Made by a program: the position numbers and the translations under genes | Notes under the pieces: model-generated | The model's database searches: none | What the model saw: only the letters and a program-made list of their open reading frames with translations | Told to the model about the DNA's origin: nothing | Shown: one piece after another, positions 46,802-56,430 of the stretch | How positions within the stretch are numbered: the stretch's first letter is position 1 | Layout: every line of letters begins with the position of its first letter | NCBI GenBank assembly: GCA_028095005.1 | Contig: CM051459.1 | Span: 277,407,229-277,471,228, forward strand | Direction of reading: 5' to 3' | Length of the DNA stretch: 64,000 nucleotides | From: Rhynchospora pubera | Taxonomy: Eukaryota > Streptophyta > Magnoliopsida > Poales > Cyperaceae

Positions 46802-47369
46802 TGTTGTCTCTGTTTCGCTTTTCTTTTTTTTTTCTCTCTTTCTGTCTCTCTGCTTACAGGACTGGAGAGTGGAGACTGACTGTGCTGCACAGTTGGATGA
46901 AGTTGTGAGGCGCCACACAGTTGTGTGGAGATCCCAACTCTTGGTTGATAAATTCGCACCTCAGATCAGGTGGGGCTTTCTTTCTTTTCTAAGTTTTCTT
47001 CTTTTTTCTTTTTCTTTTTGGGTTTTAGTGGAACTGACTTGCCTTTACTGCTGGATGGAATTTTCAAAACCAAATATTTTGGATGTGAGATAAAATATAG
47101 ATCGTTCGGTTGTGGCATGAAAATATATTTTCAGCAAATTTTACAATTTTTTTTTGTTTTGATTTTTATTGTTGATGTCTTGTAAAGCTTTCAATTAATT
47201 AATTTTATTAATTGCTGTACGAACCTCGATAATAGTTCTTTTGTAAATGTATAAATATAATTACATAATAAATAGAGAGAACAAATAAAAGACAATTTTG
47301 GGAAAGTAACACATGTGTTAATACTTCTAGTGCCACAGCAAATCCATAACTATGTTTTTTTTGGAATTA
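46802..47369. other. CAS 5' flank
   Basis: Upstream of the CAS ATG is a TC-rich plus-strand segment (GA-rich 5' UTR on the minus strand) and about 500 bp of mostly AT-rich DNA up to the MULE target site. I see no further gene. Confidence 0.5.
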
Positions 47370-47589
47370 ATTCTGCAGGAAAATTTTTATCAATGACAAA
47401 AATACCCTTCAGATTTTTAAAAAAACTATTATTTTTAAAATGAGCACAGCCATAGCGACAATAACATTGCCGCTATAATCCAACCTTATAGCGGTAATGC
47501 TATTGGCGCTATAGGAGACTATAGAGGCAATTCTATTCCCGCTATAACATTTTTTCCTTTGTTTTTTCGGCTGACATGTCCTTTTTTTG

Positions 47590-49190
47590 TCTTTTGCGCC
47601 GCATCCAGGAGATAGGGTGGGGTTGGAATTGGATACTGCATAACTGCACTAAACATGCACATTTGGCTTTTTTTTCGGCAGATTTACTTTTCCTTTTTTT
47701 TCGGTTTTTTTTTTTTGCTTTTATTTTGTCTTTGCATTATACATAAACATACAATACGCATTTTGATTGCTACAATTATTTTATTATTTTCATTTCTAAT
47801 TTTAATTAGTTCATTTTTATAAACTTTGAACAAATGGATTTAATTAGATCATATGTGTCATAATGCGTTGATCACAAAAATTTCTTGATAGAAACAAATT
47901 TAAAAAAAATTACAAGTCAGGGAAGAAAAGACGTTGATGCACTTGTAGTTTTTATTATGTTATATTATTATTATGTTGCATTATTATGTACTTGTAGTTT
48001 TTATTATGTTATTATTATGGATATAGATTGTAGGTTTTTTTTTTGTTTATATCATGAAACTTTTGTGATCAACGCATTACGACGCATAATTGAAATAAGA
48101 CATAAGAAAAAATAATGCAACACATTACGACTATGGTTCTCCAAAATGACACGACATGACCGTGTTGGCACGACACGACACGACACGAGTACAGAATTAG
48201 CACGACACGATCGTGTTATCGTGTCGTGTCATAACCGTGTCGTGTTGGCAATCTTGAAAAATTAACATGATTTGACATGACACGACTAACACGCAACATG
48301 ACATGAACACGACACGAACATGATACGACAACACAAATTTAATTTTTAACATTACCAAAAATAACATCATAAATATACTTTTTCTTTTATATTGTTTTCC
48401 TAAAAAATTATTTAAATTCATTTTATATTAAAATTTAAATTATAACCGTATACTTTTTCTTAACATCTATTTACTTTTTTTAAATATTTCATTTCTTTAT
48501 TATGTTTTAACAATAAAAACATGAGCTAGCAAAAAAATAAAATCATCAATTAATTTTTTAACAAAAATATTCTGAAATTTTTGTATTGATTTATATATTT
48601 AATTTGTAGAGTAGTCAAATAAACTGTAACAATATTTGTTTTCTCTATTATAATATTTTAACTGTTTTTAATAAATTATTATAAAAAATAAAAAAAAGTT
48701 TCTAACATGATTTGGCACGACTAACACGACGTGTCGACACGACACGACACGATCGTGTCAGTAGTGTCGTGTCATAATGCGTGTCGCGTTGCCTCTTCTC
48801 ATCATTCAGTACGACACGACACGACACAAGTAAAAAAGTATTTCGTGTCAACACGACGTGACACGAGACTTTAACACGATCGTGTTTGACACGACACGCA
48901 CGATTGGAGAACACTAATTACGACACATATGATTTAATTAAATTCATGGTTTAAAGTTTATTGAAATGATCTAATTAAGATTAAGAATAAAAATTATAAA
49001 ATAACTGTAGCAACTCAAAATACATATTACATGTTTATGTATAATGAAAAGGAAAAAATAAAAACCAAAAGGAAAAAAAGAAAAAAAAAACGAAAAAAAA
49101 AGGAACGTAAATCTGCCAAAAAAAAAAAGCCCAAATGTGCATGTTTAATACAGCATCTACCGCCCCTTCTCCTAAATGCAGCGCAAAAAA
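47590..49190. mobile_element. Foldback element inserted in the MULE's left terminal repeat
   Basis: The arms are inverted: TTTTGCGCCGCATCC (47599) pairs with ATGCAGCGCAAAA (49177), ACATGCACATTTGGC (47653) with GCCCAAATGTGCATGT (49130), and GGATTTAATTAGATCATATG (47835) with CATATGATTTAATT (48926). The centre is occupied by another element (48135-48912). It is non-coding. Confidence 0.72.
48135..48912. mobile_element. Small element with ACACGACACG-rich ends
   Basis: It begins GGTTCTCCAAAATGACACG and ends inverted, CACGATTGGAGAAC. Both ~200-bp ends are packed with CACGACACGAC/GTGTCGTGTC repeats around an AT-rich centre. Fragments of the same family border the foldback at 24793-24890 and 26580, and occur at 29520 inside the small MULE. 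It sits at the hairpin centre of the foldback. Confidence 0.65.
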
Positions 49191-49509
49191 CAAAAAATAC
49201 ACAGAGTCCGAAATTAATTAATATAAAAATTTAGACAGAAAAAATTTTAATATACAGAATTATTATTTTTTTTAATAAGAAGAAAGTTCCAACGCGTTTT
49301 AGAAGAGCGTTTAGCAATTCCCCTCCGTACGCGTTTATAAAACGCGCTCCAGGGCTCCGAACGCGTTTTATAAACGAGTACGAAGGAGAATAAATTCCCC
49401 CCTGCAGTTACGCCTTTTGAGACGAGTCAGTCCTTTGTACGCGTTTATGAAACGCGTTCGGAGTCCTGGAGCGCGTTTCATAAACGCGTACGAAGGTCAT
49501 CTCTTTCAA

Positions 49510-50495
49510 ATTGGCCGAATAGCCGTTTCATTTAATTTTTTCGTTCGATTTTTCGTTGGCCGTCGATCGGCAGAGAAGAAAAGAGAGAAAGAGCGAAAGA
49601 GAGAAGGAGAGAAGGGGAGAAGAAAAGAGAAAGAGAGAAGAGGAGAAAGAGAAGAGGAAAAGAGGAGAAGGCAGCAGCGAGAGAAAGAGAAGAGGAGAAG
49701 GCAGCGGCAGCGGCGAGAGAAAGAGAAGAGGAGAAGGCAGCGGAAGCGGCAGCGACAGCGACGAACTTGCGACAGCGAGATATTGTATTTTGTATTTTGT
49801 ATTTGAAATTGTGGATAATTAGGGGTTTAGGGGTTTAGGGTTTAGATGAAATTGTTGATAATTGTGAAATAGTGATAATTGTTGATAATTGTATTTTGGA
49901 TGAAATTGTGGAATTGTTGATAATTGATGTTAATTGATGAAATTGTGATGGAATTGTTGATAATTGATTAAATTGTGGAATTGTTCATAATTGAATTAGT
50001 TAATTGATCATATGTATAAATGGAATTAGTTAATTGATCAATTATTTATTTATAATGGATGATAATTGATGAAATTGTGGAATTATTGAAAATTGATTAA
50101 ATTGTTGATAATCGATGCATGATGATAATTGATAAAATTGTGGATAATTGTTATTAATTGATGCATGATGATAATTATGATAATTATGTATAAATGAAAT
50201 TAGTTAGTAAATTGTTGAAATAAAAAGAAATTTATATAGAAAAATTATGGTGCAAATTAACATAGTTTCAAATAACTGGAATTGTATATTGAAAATTATG
50301 TATAAATTTATTGACGCAAATTATGGTGCATGAAAAATTTTAACATATTATGATAAAATTATTTGATTATTGATCAGTAATTATTGTGAAAATGTCAATT
50401 ACATAGAAAAATAATTTTTGTTTTGTTCGTTTTGATTATTGAAAAAATATTAAATTCATTATTGTTTTAAATTGTTGTTCTTATATTATTTGAAT
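49510..50495 (+). other. MULE-internal leader: GA-rich tract and TTGATAATTG repeats
   Basis: A GAGAAAGAGAAGAGG-type purine tract (49570-49760) is followed by a short AGGGGTTTAGGGTTTAG telo-like stretch (49821-49845). Then come many imperfect copies of attgttgataattg/attgatgaaattgtg (about 49845-50200). The open frames over the GA tract encode only Arg/Glu/Lys repeats, so I do not call a gene. It may be a promoter and 5' leader for the PMD-like gene. Confidence 0.5.
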
Positions 50496-50501
50496 CAGAT
50501 G

Positions 50502-52246
50502 AGTTTAGCAGATGAGGCTGGTCCTTCTGGTGCTTCACCACCTCCCACCGAAGCACCCCCCACCGAAGCACCTTCCACACAACCTAAGCCAAAAAGACAA
50601 AGGCGTCGACTGGTTTCCGTACGTTTTCGACAGGGCTGTCATGCCACGGGTAGCACAGCAGGGTTCCATAGCGGAGCATGTTCGGTTGCCGCTGATTTTT
50701 TACCACATTGTTGCCTACTACTACCCCGACCGTTGTAGGCATCAGTTTGGACTGTACTAGTTTACTCCTCCTCCACTACCTGTGGTACGTTTGCTATATT
50801 TTTCCGATTTATCATACGATTAACTACTATTTAATTAGAGTAAACAACTAACGTGTTTATTTTAACAGAGTTGGGACGTGACACAGAACCTGCTGGGTTT
50901 CCAGCACGGTACCTAACGAGATCGCCCAGATTTTGCTACCATTTTTGCGGGTGCACATGCTGAGTGGACTGACGAGGCATTACAGGCACGCTAGCTGGAG
51001 ACTCGATCCTGGAGTGCTACTGATACGTTGCGGTACTTTCGATGGTTTTGGCGATACGGTGCCTCCGAGAGACCCACGCCACGAGAGGATGCCGAGGCAC
51101 GTCTCCAGCGTACTCAGCAGCTGCCTCTTGCTCAGAGGCAGTACACAAACATGGGGTCCAGACTTCGCAATACGGTACTTCATTTTTTAAATATGGAATG
51201 TATGATTGGTAAATGGAATTGTGGAATATGTCATTATTCTCGTAAATTGCAGGGCAACTCTGCGCTGAAGAATGCACTTCATGCATTGGGACTGGTTGTG
51301 AAGAAGGGGTGCAGAAGGGTGGGAAAGGCAATTCTCGCCAACTGTCGTTCGCAGTTGCATGATGCTTCCATCCCTTTGAGGTAATTTTAAATAATTTAAT
51401 TTTTTTATTGCGTTTTTGCATTTTTAATTCAATAATTTATAAATTACAGGTTGGAGGATTTGTTGGAGCAGCGAGGACTTCCAACAAATATTGAGGACAT
51501 ACCAGATTCTGGGGACGAGTCTTCCTTTGCACGTCCGACTGTACCCACAGACCTTCAGGCGGAGGATCTGATGCATGCGGTTAGTATTCGTTCATATGCA
51601 AGTTTCAATTTTAGATACTAATTTATTTATATTGATATTGTTTTTTTTAATATTATAGGATGGTCGACTGAATACCGGGCGATTAGATGATATTTTAGGA
51701 CCACGCACGTTCTTTCCTACTCAGTTTTCAGCCTCAGGTCCTACTCCATCCATGCATAGTGCATCAGCATCGACCTCGCAGTTTGCTGGCATTTCTCAGG
51801 ATTTCACTGGCATTTTCCAGCCTCATGATCCTCCACCGTACTCCTTTGCACCATTTGGTATGCCATCCTCTTTTCCTGCATTTACTGTTCCTCCATTTAC
51901 TGTTCCGTCAGTGCCTACGCCTTCTTCTATTCCATCATTTGGCACTCCGTTGGGTAGTATGGGAGGGACAGACTCGTTCAGCACATTGCTACGGACGGCC
52001 GGAGATGAGGAGGGTGATTATGTCCCTATAGCGACTCCTCAGGAGGCTGGGCAGCCTGTTGAGTTTGGGCCAATACAGCAGGAGGCTCAGCAGGACCAGC
52101 AGGAGGACCGCCAGGAGGAGGACGATGGGGATACGGACTCCACTGACTCAGGAGACGTTACTGCCCCGGCTAGACGAGATAGGCGTGCGGTGAGGGTGAT
52201 TGACAGATTTTCACTTTCAGGACCTAGGAGGAGGCGGCGACGTTAG
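50502..52246 (+). pseudogene. Plant mobile domain (PMD)-like protein gene, decayed, inside the MULE
   Basis: It starts MSLADEAGPSGASPPPTEA with a Pro-rich and basic N-terminus (PKPKRQRRR). After a frame change near 50605 it continues with VDWFPYVFDRAVMPRVAQQG, LIFYHIVAYYYPDRCRHQFGL, a TAG (50757) where Gln is expected, FTPPPLP, WDVTQNLLGFQHG and LRYFRWFWRYGASERPTPRE. The H-x-PDR--RQFG and RWFWR elements are those of PMD/MAIN-like proteins, which occur as host genes and within plant transposons. Later exons (51253-51380, 51451-51580, 51661-52246) encode LHALGLVVKKGCRRVGKAI, LEDLLEQRGLPTNIEDIPD and a Pro/Ser-rich, acidic, Arg-ending C-terminus. The ~200-residue PMD N-terminal half is missing, so it is probably not functional. 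Confidence 0.6.
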
Positions 52247-52721
52247 TTATGATTGACAGTTCTTTTTTTATTTATGGACTTGTGACATGTTTATGACTCT
52301 TGATGGACGGATTGTTTATTTTTCGTTTATGGACTTGTGATTGACTTGTGTATTACTGATGATGATTGGCTATTTTTCGTTTATGACTTGTGATTGACTT
52401 GTGTATTTATTGGATTGCTTATTATGACTTGTGATGATGGACTTGTGTATTATTATGACTTGGAATTTCAGAGTGCAAAGCACTACTTGAAACATAAACG
52501 TTTATGTATTGAAACGCCAATAAATGAAATACTCCAAACAACAACTTTTATCCATTGAACGTCAACACATTAAAACCACAACTTATAGTGCAAAGCACTA
52601 CAAAAAATAAAGGAAAATAAAAAACAACCATAAAAATAAAACATTGCATTAACAATTCCAACTAAAGTACATTAACAACCATAATAATAAAACACATAAA
52701 TATTACAAATGATATAAATAT

Positions 52722-53672
52722 TTAGAGATTTTGACTATCTACATGTTGTAGAATTTCATCCCACCATGGTTGCTCATCTTCATCATTCGGTTGTTGTTGA
52801 TTACTCGCACCAGTGTTGTCAGCGAACTGAGCGACTTCGTTCCAAAAAGCAGCATCATCTTCTTGTTGATTACTCGGAACACTGTTGTCAACGAATTGAG
52901 CGGCTTCGTTCCAAAAAGCCGCTTCGGTTTCTTCTTTTTCTATCTCTGCCATTCGTCTTGCCGCAATTTGTTGAAGTTCATCCCTCTTATTCATTTCTCT
53001 CAATTTTTGCTCTGATTTTTTGAGCCTTTTTTTCCTTGCCTCTTCTTCCCTAATTTTTTGTTTACGATCCATTTCTTCATTTCTTTCTTTAATAATCCTC
53101 TGCGTCTCTATGTCCCGAGCTCTTTGTTCATTCTCGTCGTGACGTTTGTGCTCATGGTAGTGGTCACGCAATATGTTTTCTTTGTAATTGAAAACTTGAG
53201 CACACCTTGTACAGGTCACTGTGTGGTCTCCATTAAAGTTGTATATTTTCTCGTAAACGGTCCAGTGAGTTGGTTCACACGAGAGGTAGGGTTTCGGTTG
53301 TTGTTGGGGGATGGGTTGAGGTTCTGTGTAATATTTTTTGTACCAGTCATATCGCCTTTCTCGGTTCAGATTCTTTTCGTGTTCCCGCCATCGCCGCTCC
53401 TGGTACTCCTTCTGTTCCCTTTCCGGCCCACCATTAATGTGCCATTGGTAGTGTATTTTCAACTCGAGCACGTCTCCCTCTTCAGTCGTGTCTTCATGGA
53501 TGTTGTATTTCAAAGTGCGATAACAAGAGCGGCAAATTGCCTCGTATTCTCCGTTTTCTGGTTGATTTCTATTGGCAGGGTAATGGTAGAAAGTTGGCCA
53601 ATACTCAATGCGGGTTGCTCTTCGATAGTTTGGAACATCATTATTTGAGTTAGAGCTATTTTCTTTGTCCAT
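52722..53672 (-). CDS. Unrecognised 316-aa protein with two CxxC...HxxxH zinc-binding-like segments, inside the MULE
   Basis: I do not recognise a named family. The single-exon ORF is intact and highly charged. Segment 1 (about 45-80) has CRSCYRTLKY and, ~22 residues later, HYQWH. Segment 2 (about 155-180) has CTRCAQVFNYKEN then HYHEH. Both are C2H2/BED-like spacings. Repeated aromatic motifs (EYWPTFYHYPANR; PTHWTVYEKIYNFNGDHT) precede each finger, so the protein looks like an internal duplication. A Lys/Arg/Glu coiled-coil stretch (190-245) and two near-identical acidic repeats near the end (AAFWNEAAQFVDN, AAFWNEVAQFADN) follow, then PWWDEILQHVD. It lies convergent with the PMD-like gene and ~170 bp from the right terminal repeat. 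A DNA-binding role in the element is my inference. Confidence 0.62.
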   Translation of the reverse strand: MDKENSSNSNNDVPNYRRATRIEYWPTFYHYPANRNQPENGEYEAICRSCYRTLKYNIHEDTTEEGDVLELKIHYQWHINGGPEREQKEYQERRWREHEKNLNRERRYDWYKKYYTEPQPIPQQQPKPYLSCEPTHWTVYEKIYNFNGDHTVTCTRCAQVFNYKENILRDHYHEHKRHDENEQRARDIETQRIIKERNEEMDRKQKIREEEARKKRLKKSEQKLREMNKRDELQQIAARRMAEIEKEETEAAFWNEAAQFVDNSVPSNQQEDDAAFWNEVAQFADNTGASNQQQPNDEDEQPWWDEILQHVDSQNL

Positions 53673-53839
53673 TGTACTGAAAGTTTTAACAAGAAGGAGG
53701 TAGTGGGTGTTTGTGCATTCTAATTCAACAATGGCTGCTTTTATAAATAATTTCAGTAGTTCAAAGATGACATTGTAAAATCAAATCTTGTCATGTCTTT
53801 TGCAGTCTTTATCAGAGCATGCATGTACTTTTTTTCTAA

Positions 53840-54323
53840 AAATTAAATAATACACCTTCGAACGCGTTTATAAAATGCGCTCCAGGGCTTTGAACGCGTT
53901 TTATAAACGCGTACGAAGCTCTGACAAACGAGAGGAAAGTGGACATCATCTCTCCTTCGTACGCGTTTATAAAACGCGTTCGGAGCCCTGGAGCGTGTTT
54001 TATAAACGCGTACGAAGGGGAATTGCTAAACACTCTTCTAAAACGCATTGGAACTTTCTTCTTATTAAAAAAAAATAATTCTGTATATTAAAATTTTTTG
54101 TGTCTAAATTTTTATATAAAATAATTTCGGCACAGAGTTGTCAGCCGAAAAAAGAAAAAAAAAACGCTAGCCCCTTATAGCGGTAATAGTATTACCGCTA
54201 TAAGACTGGTTTTATAGCGGTAATACTATTGCCGCTATAGCTGTGCTCATTTTAAAAATATTTGTTCTGTTTTGTCTTTTTTAAAAATCTGGAGGGTATT
54301 TTTGTCATTGATAAAATTTTTTC
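53840..54323. repeat. Right terminal inverted repeat of the large MULE
   Basis: It mirrors the split left repeat over ~480 bp. Two blocks contain palindromic TACGCGTTTATAAAACGCG sequences around GGAGCCCTGGAGCG (53855-53910, 53958-54018), then TATAGCGGTAATAGTATTAC followed by CGCTATA palindromes (54177-54240), then the conserved GTCATTGATAAAATTTTTTC terminus. Confidence 0.8.
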
Positions 54324-54333
54324 AATTCTGCAG

Positions 54334-54867
54334 CTAGTTTTGTTTTATTCCATGGGTGATGGGATTGCTAACCTATAAAAACACGGACGGTAAGAGCTAG
54401 GTCTGTCAAACGTATAAACCAGAAGCGGAAAATGGAAATAGCAATTTTCGTTTTCGTTTCGTCAAATAAAACAGAAATATGTTCTATTTAACGTTCTGTC
54501 TTTATTTGACTATTTTCTATTGATTTCAGTTCTATTTCTGTATTCTGTTTCATTTTACTTTAACAAATTTCAATTCCGTTTCTAAAAACGGAACCCATTT
54601 CATCTTTCGTTTAACATTCCGTTTAGACGGAACAGAAAAAGAAACTTTAAAATGTTGGAACACTGATAGGTCTAATAAGAACATACATGTGGCAACAAAT
54701 AGCGAAAAGAGAAGCAACATAGACCCCGGATTATTGATTGTTCATAAAATGGGAAGGCATAATAATGTGATTTCGTTTTTGTCCCTGCAATGATTTGTTA
54801 TGGGATTCCCCTCCTTTTTGTCTTTTTTGAATACTTTGTATATTTCTTTGTAATTACAATTATTTAC
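54334..54867. other. Spacer with a probable hAT-like fragment
   Basis: About 54409-54672 starts TAGGTCTGTCAAACG and is rich in CGTTTCGT, TCCGTTT and ACGGAAC sequences like hAT-like copies A-C, but its right end is not conserved. No gene is seen in the remainder. Confidence 0.45.
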
Positions 54868-55037
54868 GGCTCCGTTTGGATGCGTTGAGAATAAGGTAGG
54901 AAGAAGAAAGAAGGGAATAAATTTATTGGGAAGTGTGTAACTTTTGTGAAGAGTTTAGATGGTTAGAAATAAATTTATTGGTAAAAAGTGGTTATTCCTT
55001 ATTCCTTATTCCGGAAAGAAGCCATCCAAACGGAGCC
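54868..55037. mobile_element. MITE, 'GTTTGGAT' family, copy 5
   Basis: It has perfect-looking ends GGCTCCGTTTGGATG and CCATCCAAACGGAGCC. The internal core gggaagtgtgtaacttttgtgaagagttt is the inverse of that in copies 2 and 4. The best-preserved copy in the window. Confidence 0.8.
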
Positions 55038-55129
55038 TATATTATATAATGGAAATAGATAAGTGATGGACATCAATAGACAAAGTATACCCACGGATTG
55101 ACGGATAACAATTAACACTAGGTAATTAA

Positions 55130-55400
55130 CAGCAGGGGCTTGCGCCTGCTGGAAAGAAAGAACTCACAAAAACAATAAACCTTCGCGTGAATAGAAATTC
55201 ATATGAGTTCTTTTCTCTTTGTTTAGAAAGGACTTATATCGAATTGTGACGCGCGGAGGGTATCTGGATAGATCTTTCCCTTTCCTGCGGATATCAGTTT
55301 ATTTTCTTCCGCGGCGATAAAAAGGTCCAGACAGATTTTGGCACGCCCGGTGGGACATCTTTCTCCTCTCATCTTTGAGATTTGAAGAATATAATGGATA
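55130..55400 (+). repeat. LTR-retrotransposon relic with primer-binding-site-like junction
   Basis: A GC-richer stretch ending in TTTTGGCACGCCCGGTGGGA followed by CATCTTTCTCC looks like an LTR 3' end followed by a primer-binding site and leader of a plant LTR retrotransposon. No second LTR or coding region follows; the 3' side runs into the tandem repeat at 55731. Confidence 0.45.
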
Positions 55401-55730
55401 GGCTATAGGAGTCGTGTAGTTTCTCTACAAGGATGCTAACAATGACTTGTGGAGTAATATTTTGTAGGAAATGGTGTCTGCCAAAGTCAACTATCTTGAA
55501 CCTACACTAATACATGAAATGAGGCACTGGTGAAGCTTCAGGGGGCAAGGTGCACAAAAAACTATAGGAACTGCTTTGTTATGGGGGCAAAAAGCAACTT
55601 GGAATCCCAACCAAATTCATAGGGGCAAGTGCCAAATTAAAGCCACCACAACCATCAATGCTGCAAAAAAAAAAAAAGAGTCAAGTCACGAATTTATATG
55701 CTTCGGCGAAAAAGCCTTTCTAGTATATGG

Positions 55731-56430
55731 AGCCGCTGGAGTTTTATGTCCTTAGGAGAAATAAAAAGAGCATCCTGCCTCAAAAGGCTACATAGGGTGT
55801 CTCTTCCATGAAAATTTTCCTACCTCCACAAAATCCACAATCAAAATTCCACATAAAAAATGGTCAATTGTTGGAGTGAGCCATAAGTCAACCAACACTG
55901 GTATGTTCATCTACCAGCATGAAAGATGAACAAGTTTTGTACTTTGTACTTTAACAAGGTATGATCTTGGGTCGCTCTCGAGAGCAACCTTTTTCTTTTA
56001 CAGGTATTGGAGCAGCTGGAGCTTTATGTCCTTGGAATAAAAAGAGCGTCTTGCCTTAAGCAGGTCCCATAAGACGTTTCTTCCACATAAAATGTCCTAA
56101 CTCCACAAATACCACAATCAAAATTCCACATAAAAAATGGTTAATTGTTGGAGTGAGCCATAAGTCAACCAACACCGGTATGTTCATCTACCGGCATGAA
56201 AGATGAACAAGTTTTATACTTTGTACTTTAACAAGGTATGATCTTAGGTCGCTCTTGAGAGCAACCTTTTTCTTTTACAGGTATTGGAGCAGCTGGAGCT
56301 TTATGTCCTTGGAATAAAAAGAGCGTCTTGCCTTAAATAGGTCCCATAAGGCGTCTCTTCCACATAAAATTTCCTAACTCCATAAAATCCACAGCCAAAT
56401 TTCCAACTCAAGATGGTCAATTGTTATTTA
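55731..56430 (+). repeat. Tandem repeat, ~278-280-bp unit, about 2.5 copies
   Basis: AGCCGCTGGAGTTTTATGTC at 55731 recurs as AGCAGCTGGAGCTTTATGTC at 56011 and 56288. Between them, GAGTGAGCCATAAGTCAACC, GGTATGTTCATCTACC and TTTGTACTTTAACAAGG are repeated in the same order. Copies 1-2 are more diverged than copies 2-3. It is non-coding. Confidence 0.88.

Larger units (their letters stand above)
47380..49500. repeat. Left terminal inverted repeat of the large MULE, interrupted
   Basis: 47380-~47585 carries the GGAAAATTTTTATC end and CCGCTATA-type palindromes. The repeat then resumes at ~49195 (CAGAGTCCGAAATTAAT, then AAGTTCCAACGCG) after a 1.6-kb insertion. CGGCTGACA before the insertion and CAGAGTCCG after it are adjacent in the intact right repeat (inverse of CGGCACAGAGTTGTCAGCCG). 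Confidence 0.78.
47380..54323. mobile_element. Large Mutator-like element (~6.9 kb) carrying non-transposase genes
   Basis: The outer ends are GGAAAATTTTTATCAATGAC (left) and the inverse of GAAAAAATTTTATCAATGAC (right). The direct repeat AATTCTGCA(G) lies outside both (47370-47379; 54324-54333), a 9-10-bp MULE-type duplication. The right terminal repeat spans about 53840-54323. The left one is split by a later insertion into 47380-~47585 and ~49195-49500. Inside are a plant-mobile-domain pseudogene (plus) and a 316-codon zinc-finger-like ORF (minus), convergent. I see no MURA-type transposase. Confidence 0.82.

Noticed and set aside
49417..49822. Plus-strand open frames rich in Arg/Glu/Lys within the MULE
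   Set aside because: They arise from a simple GAGAAAGAGAAG tract; no conserved domain, and the frames are open because purine repeats lack stops.
195..55037. Assigning the GTTTGGAT MITE family to a superfamily from its target duplications
   Set aside because: The five copies show different flanks (TA, TATG, ATT, none clear), so the duplication length cannot be settled from this window.
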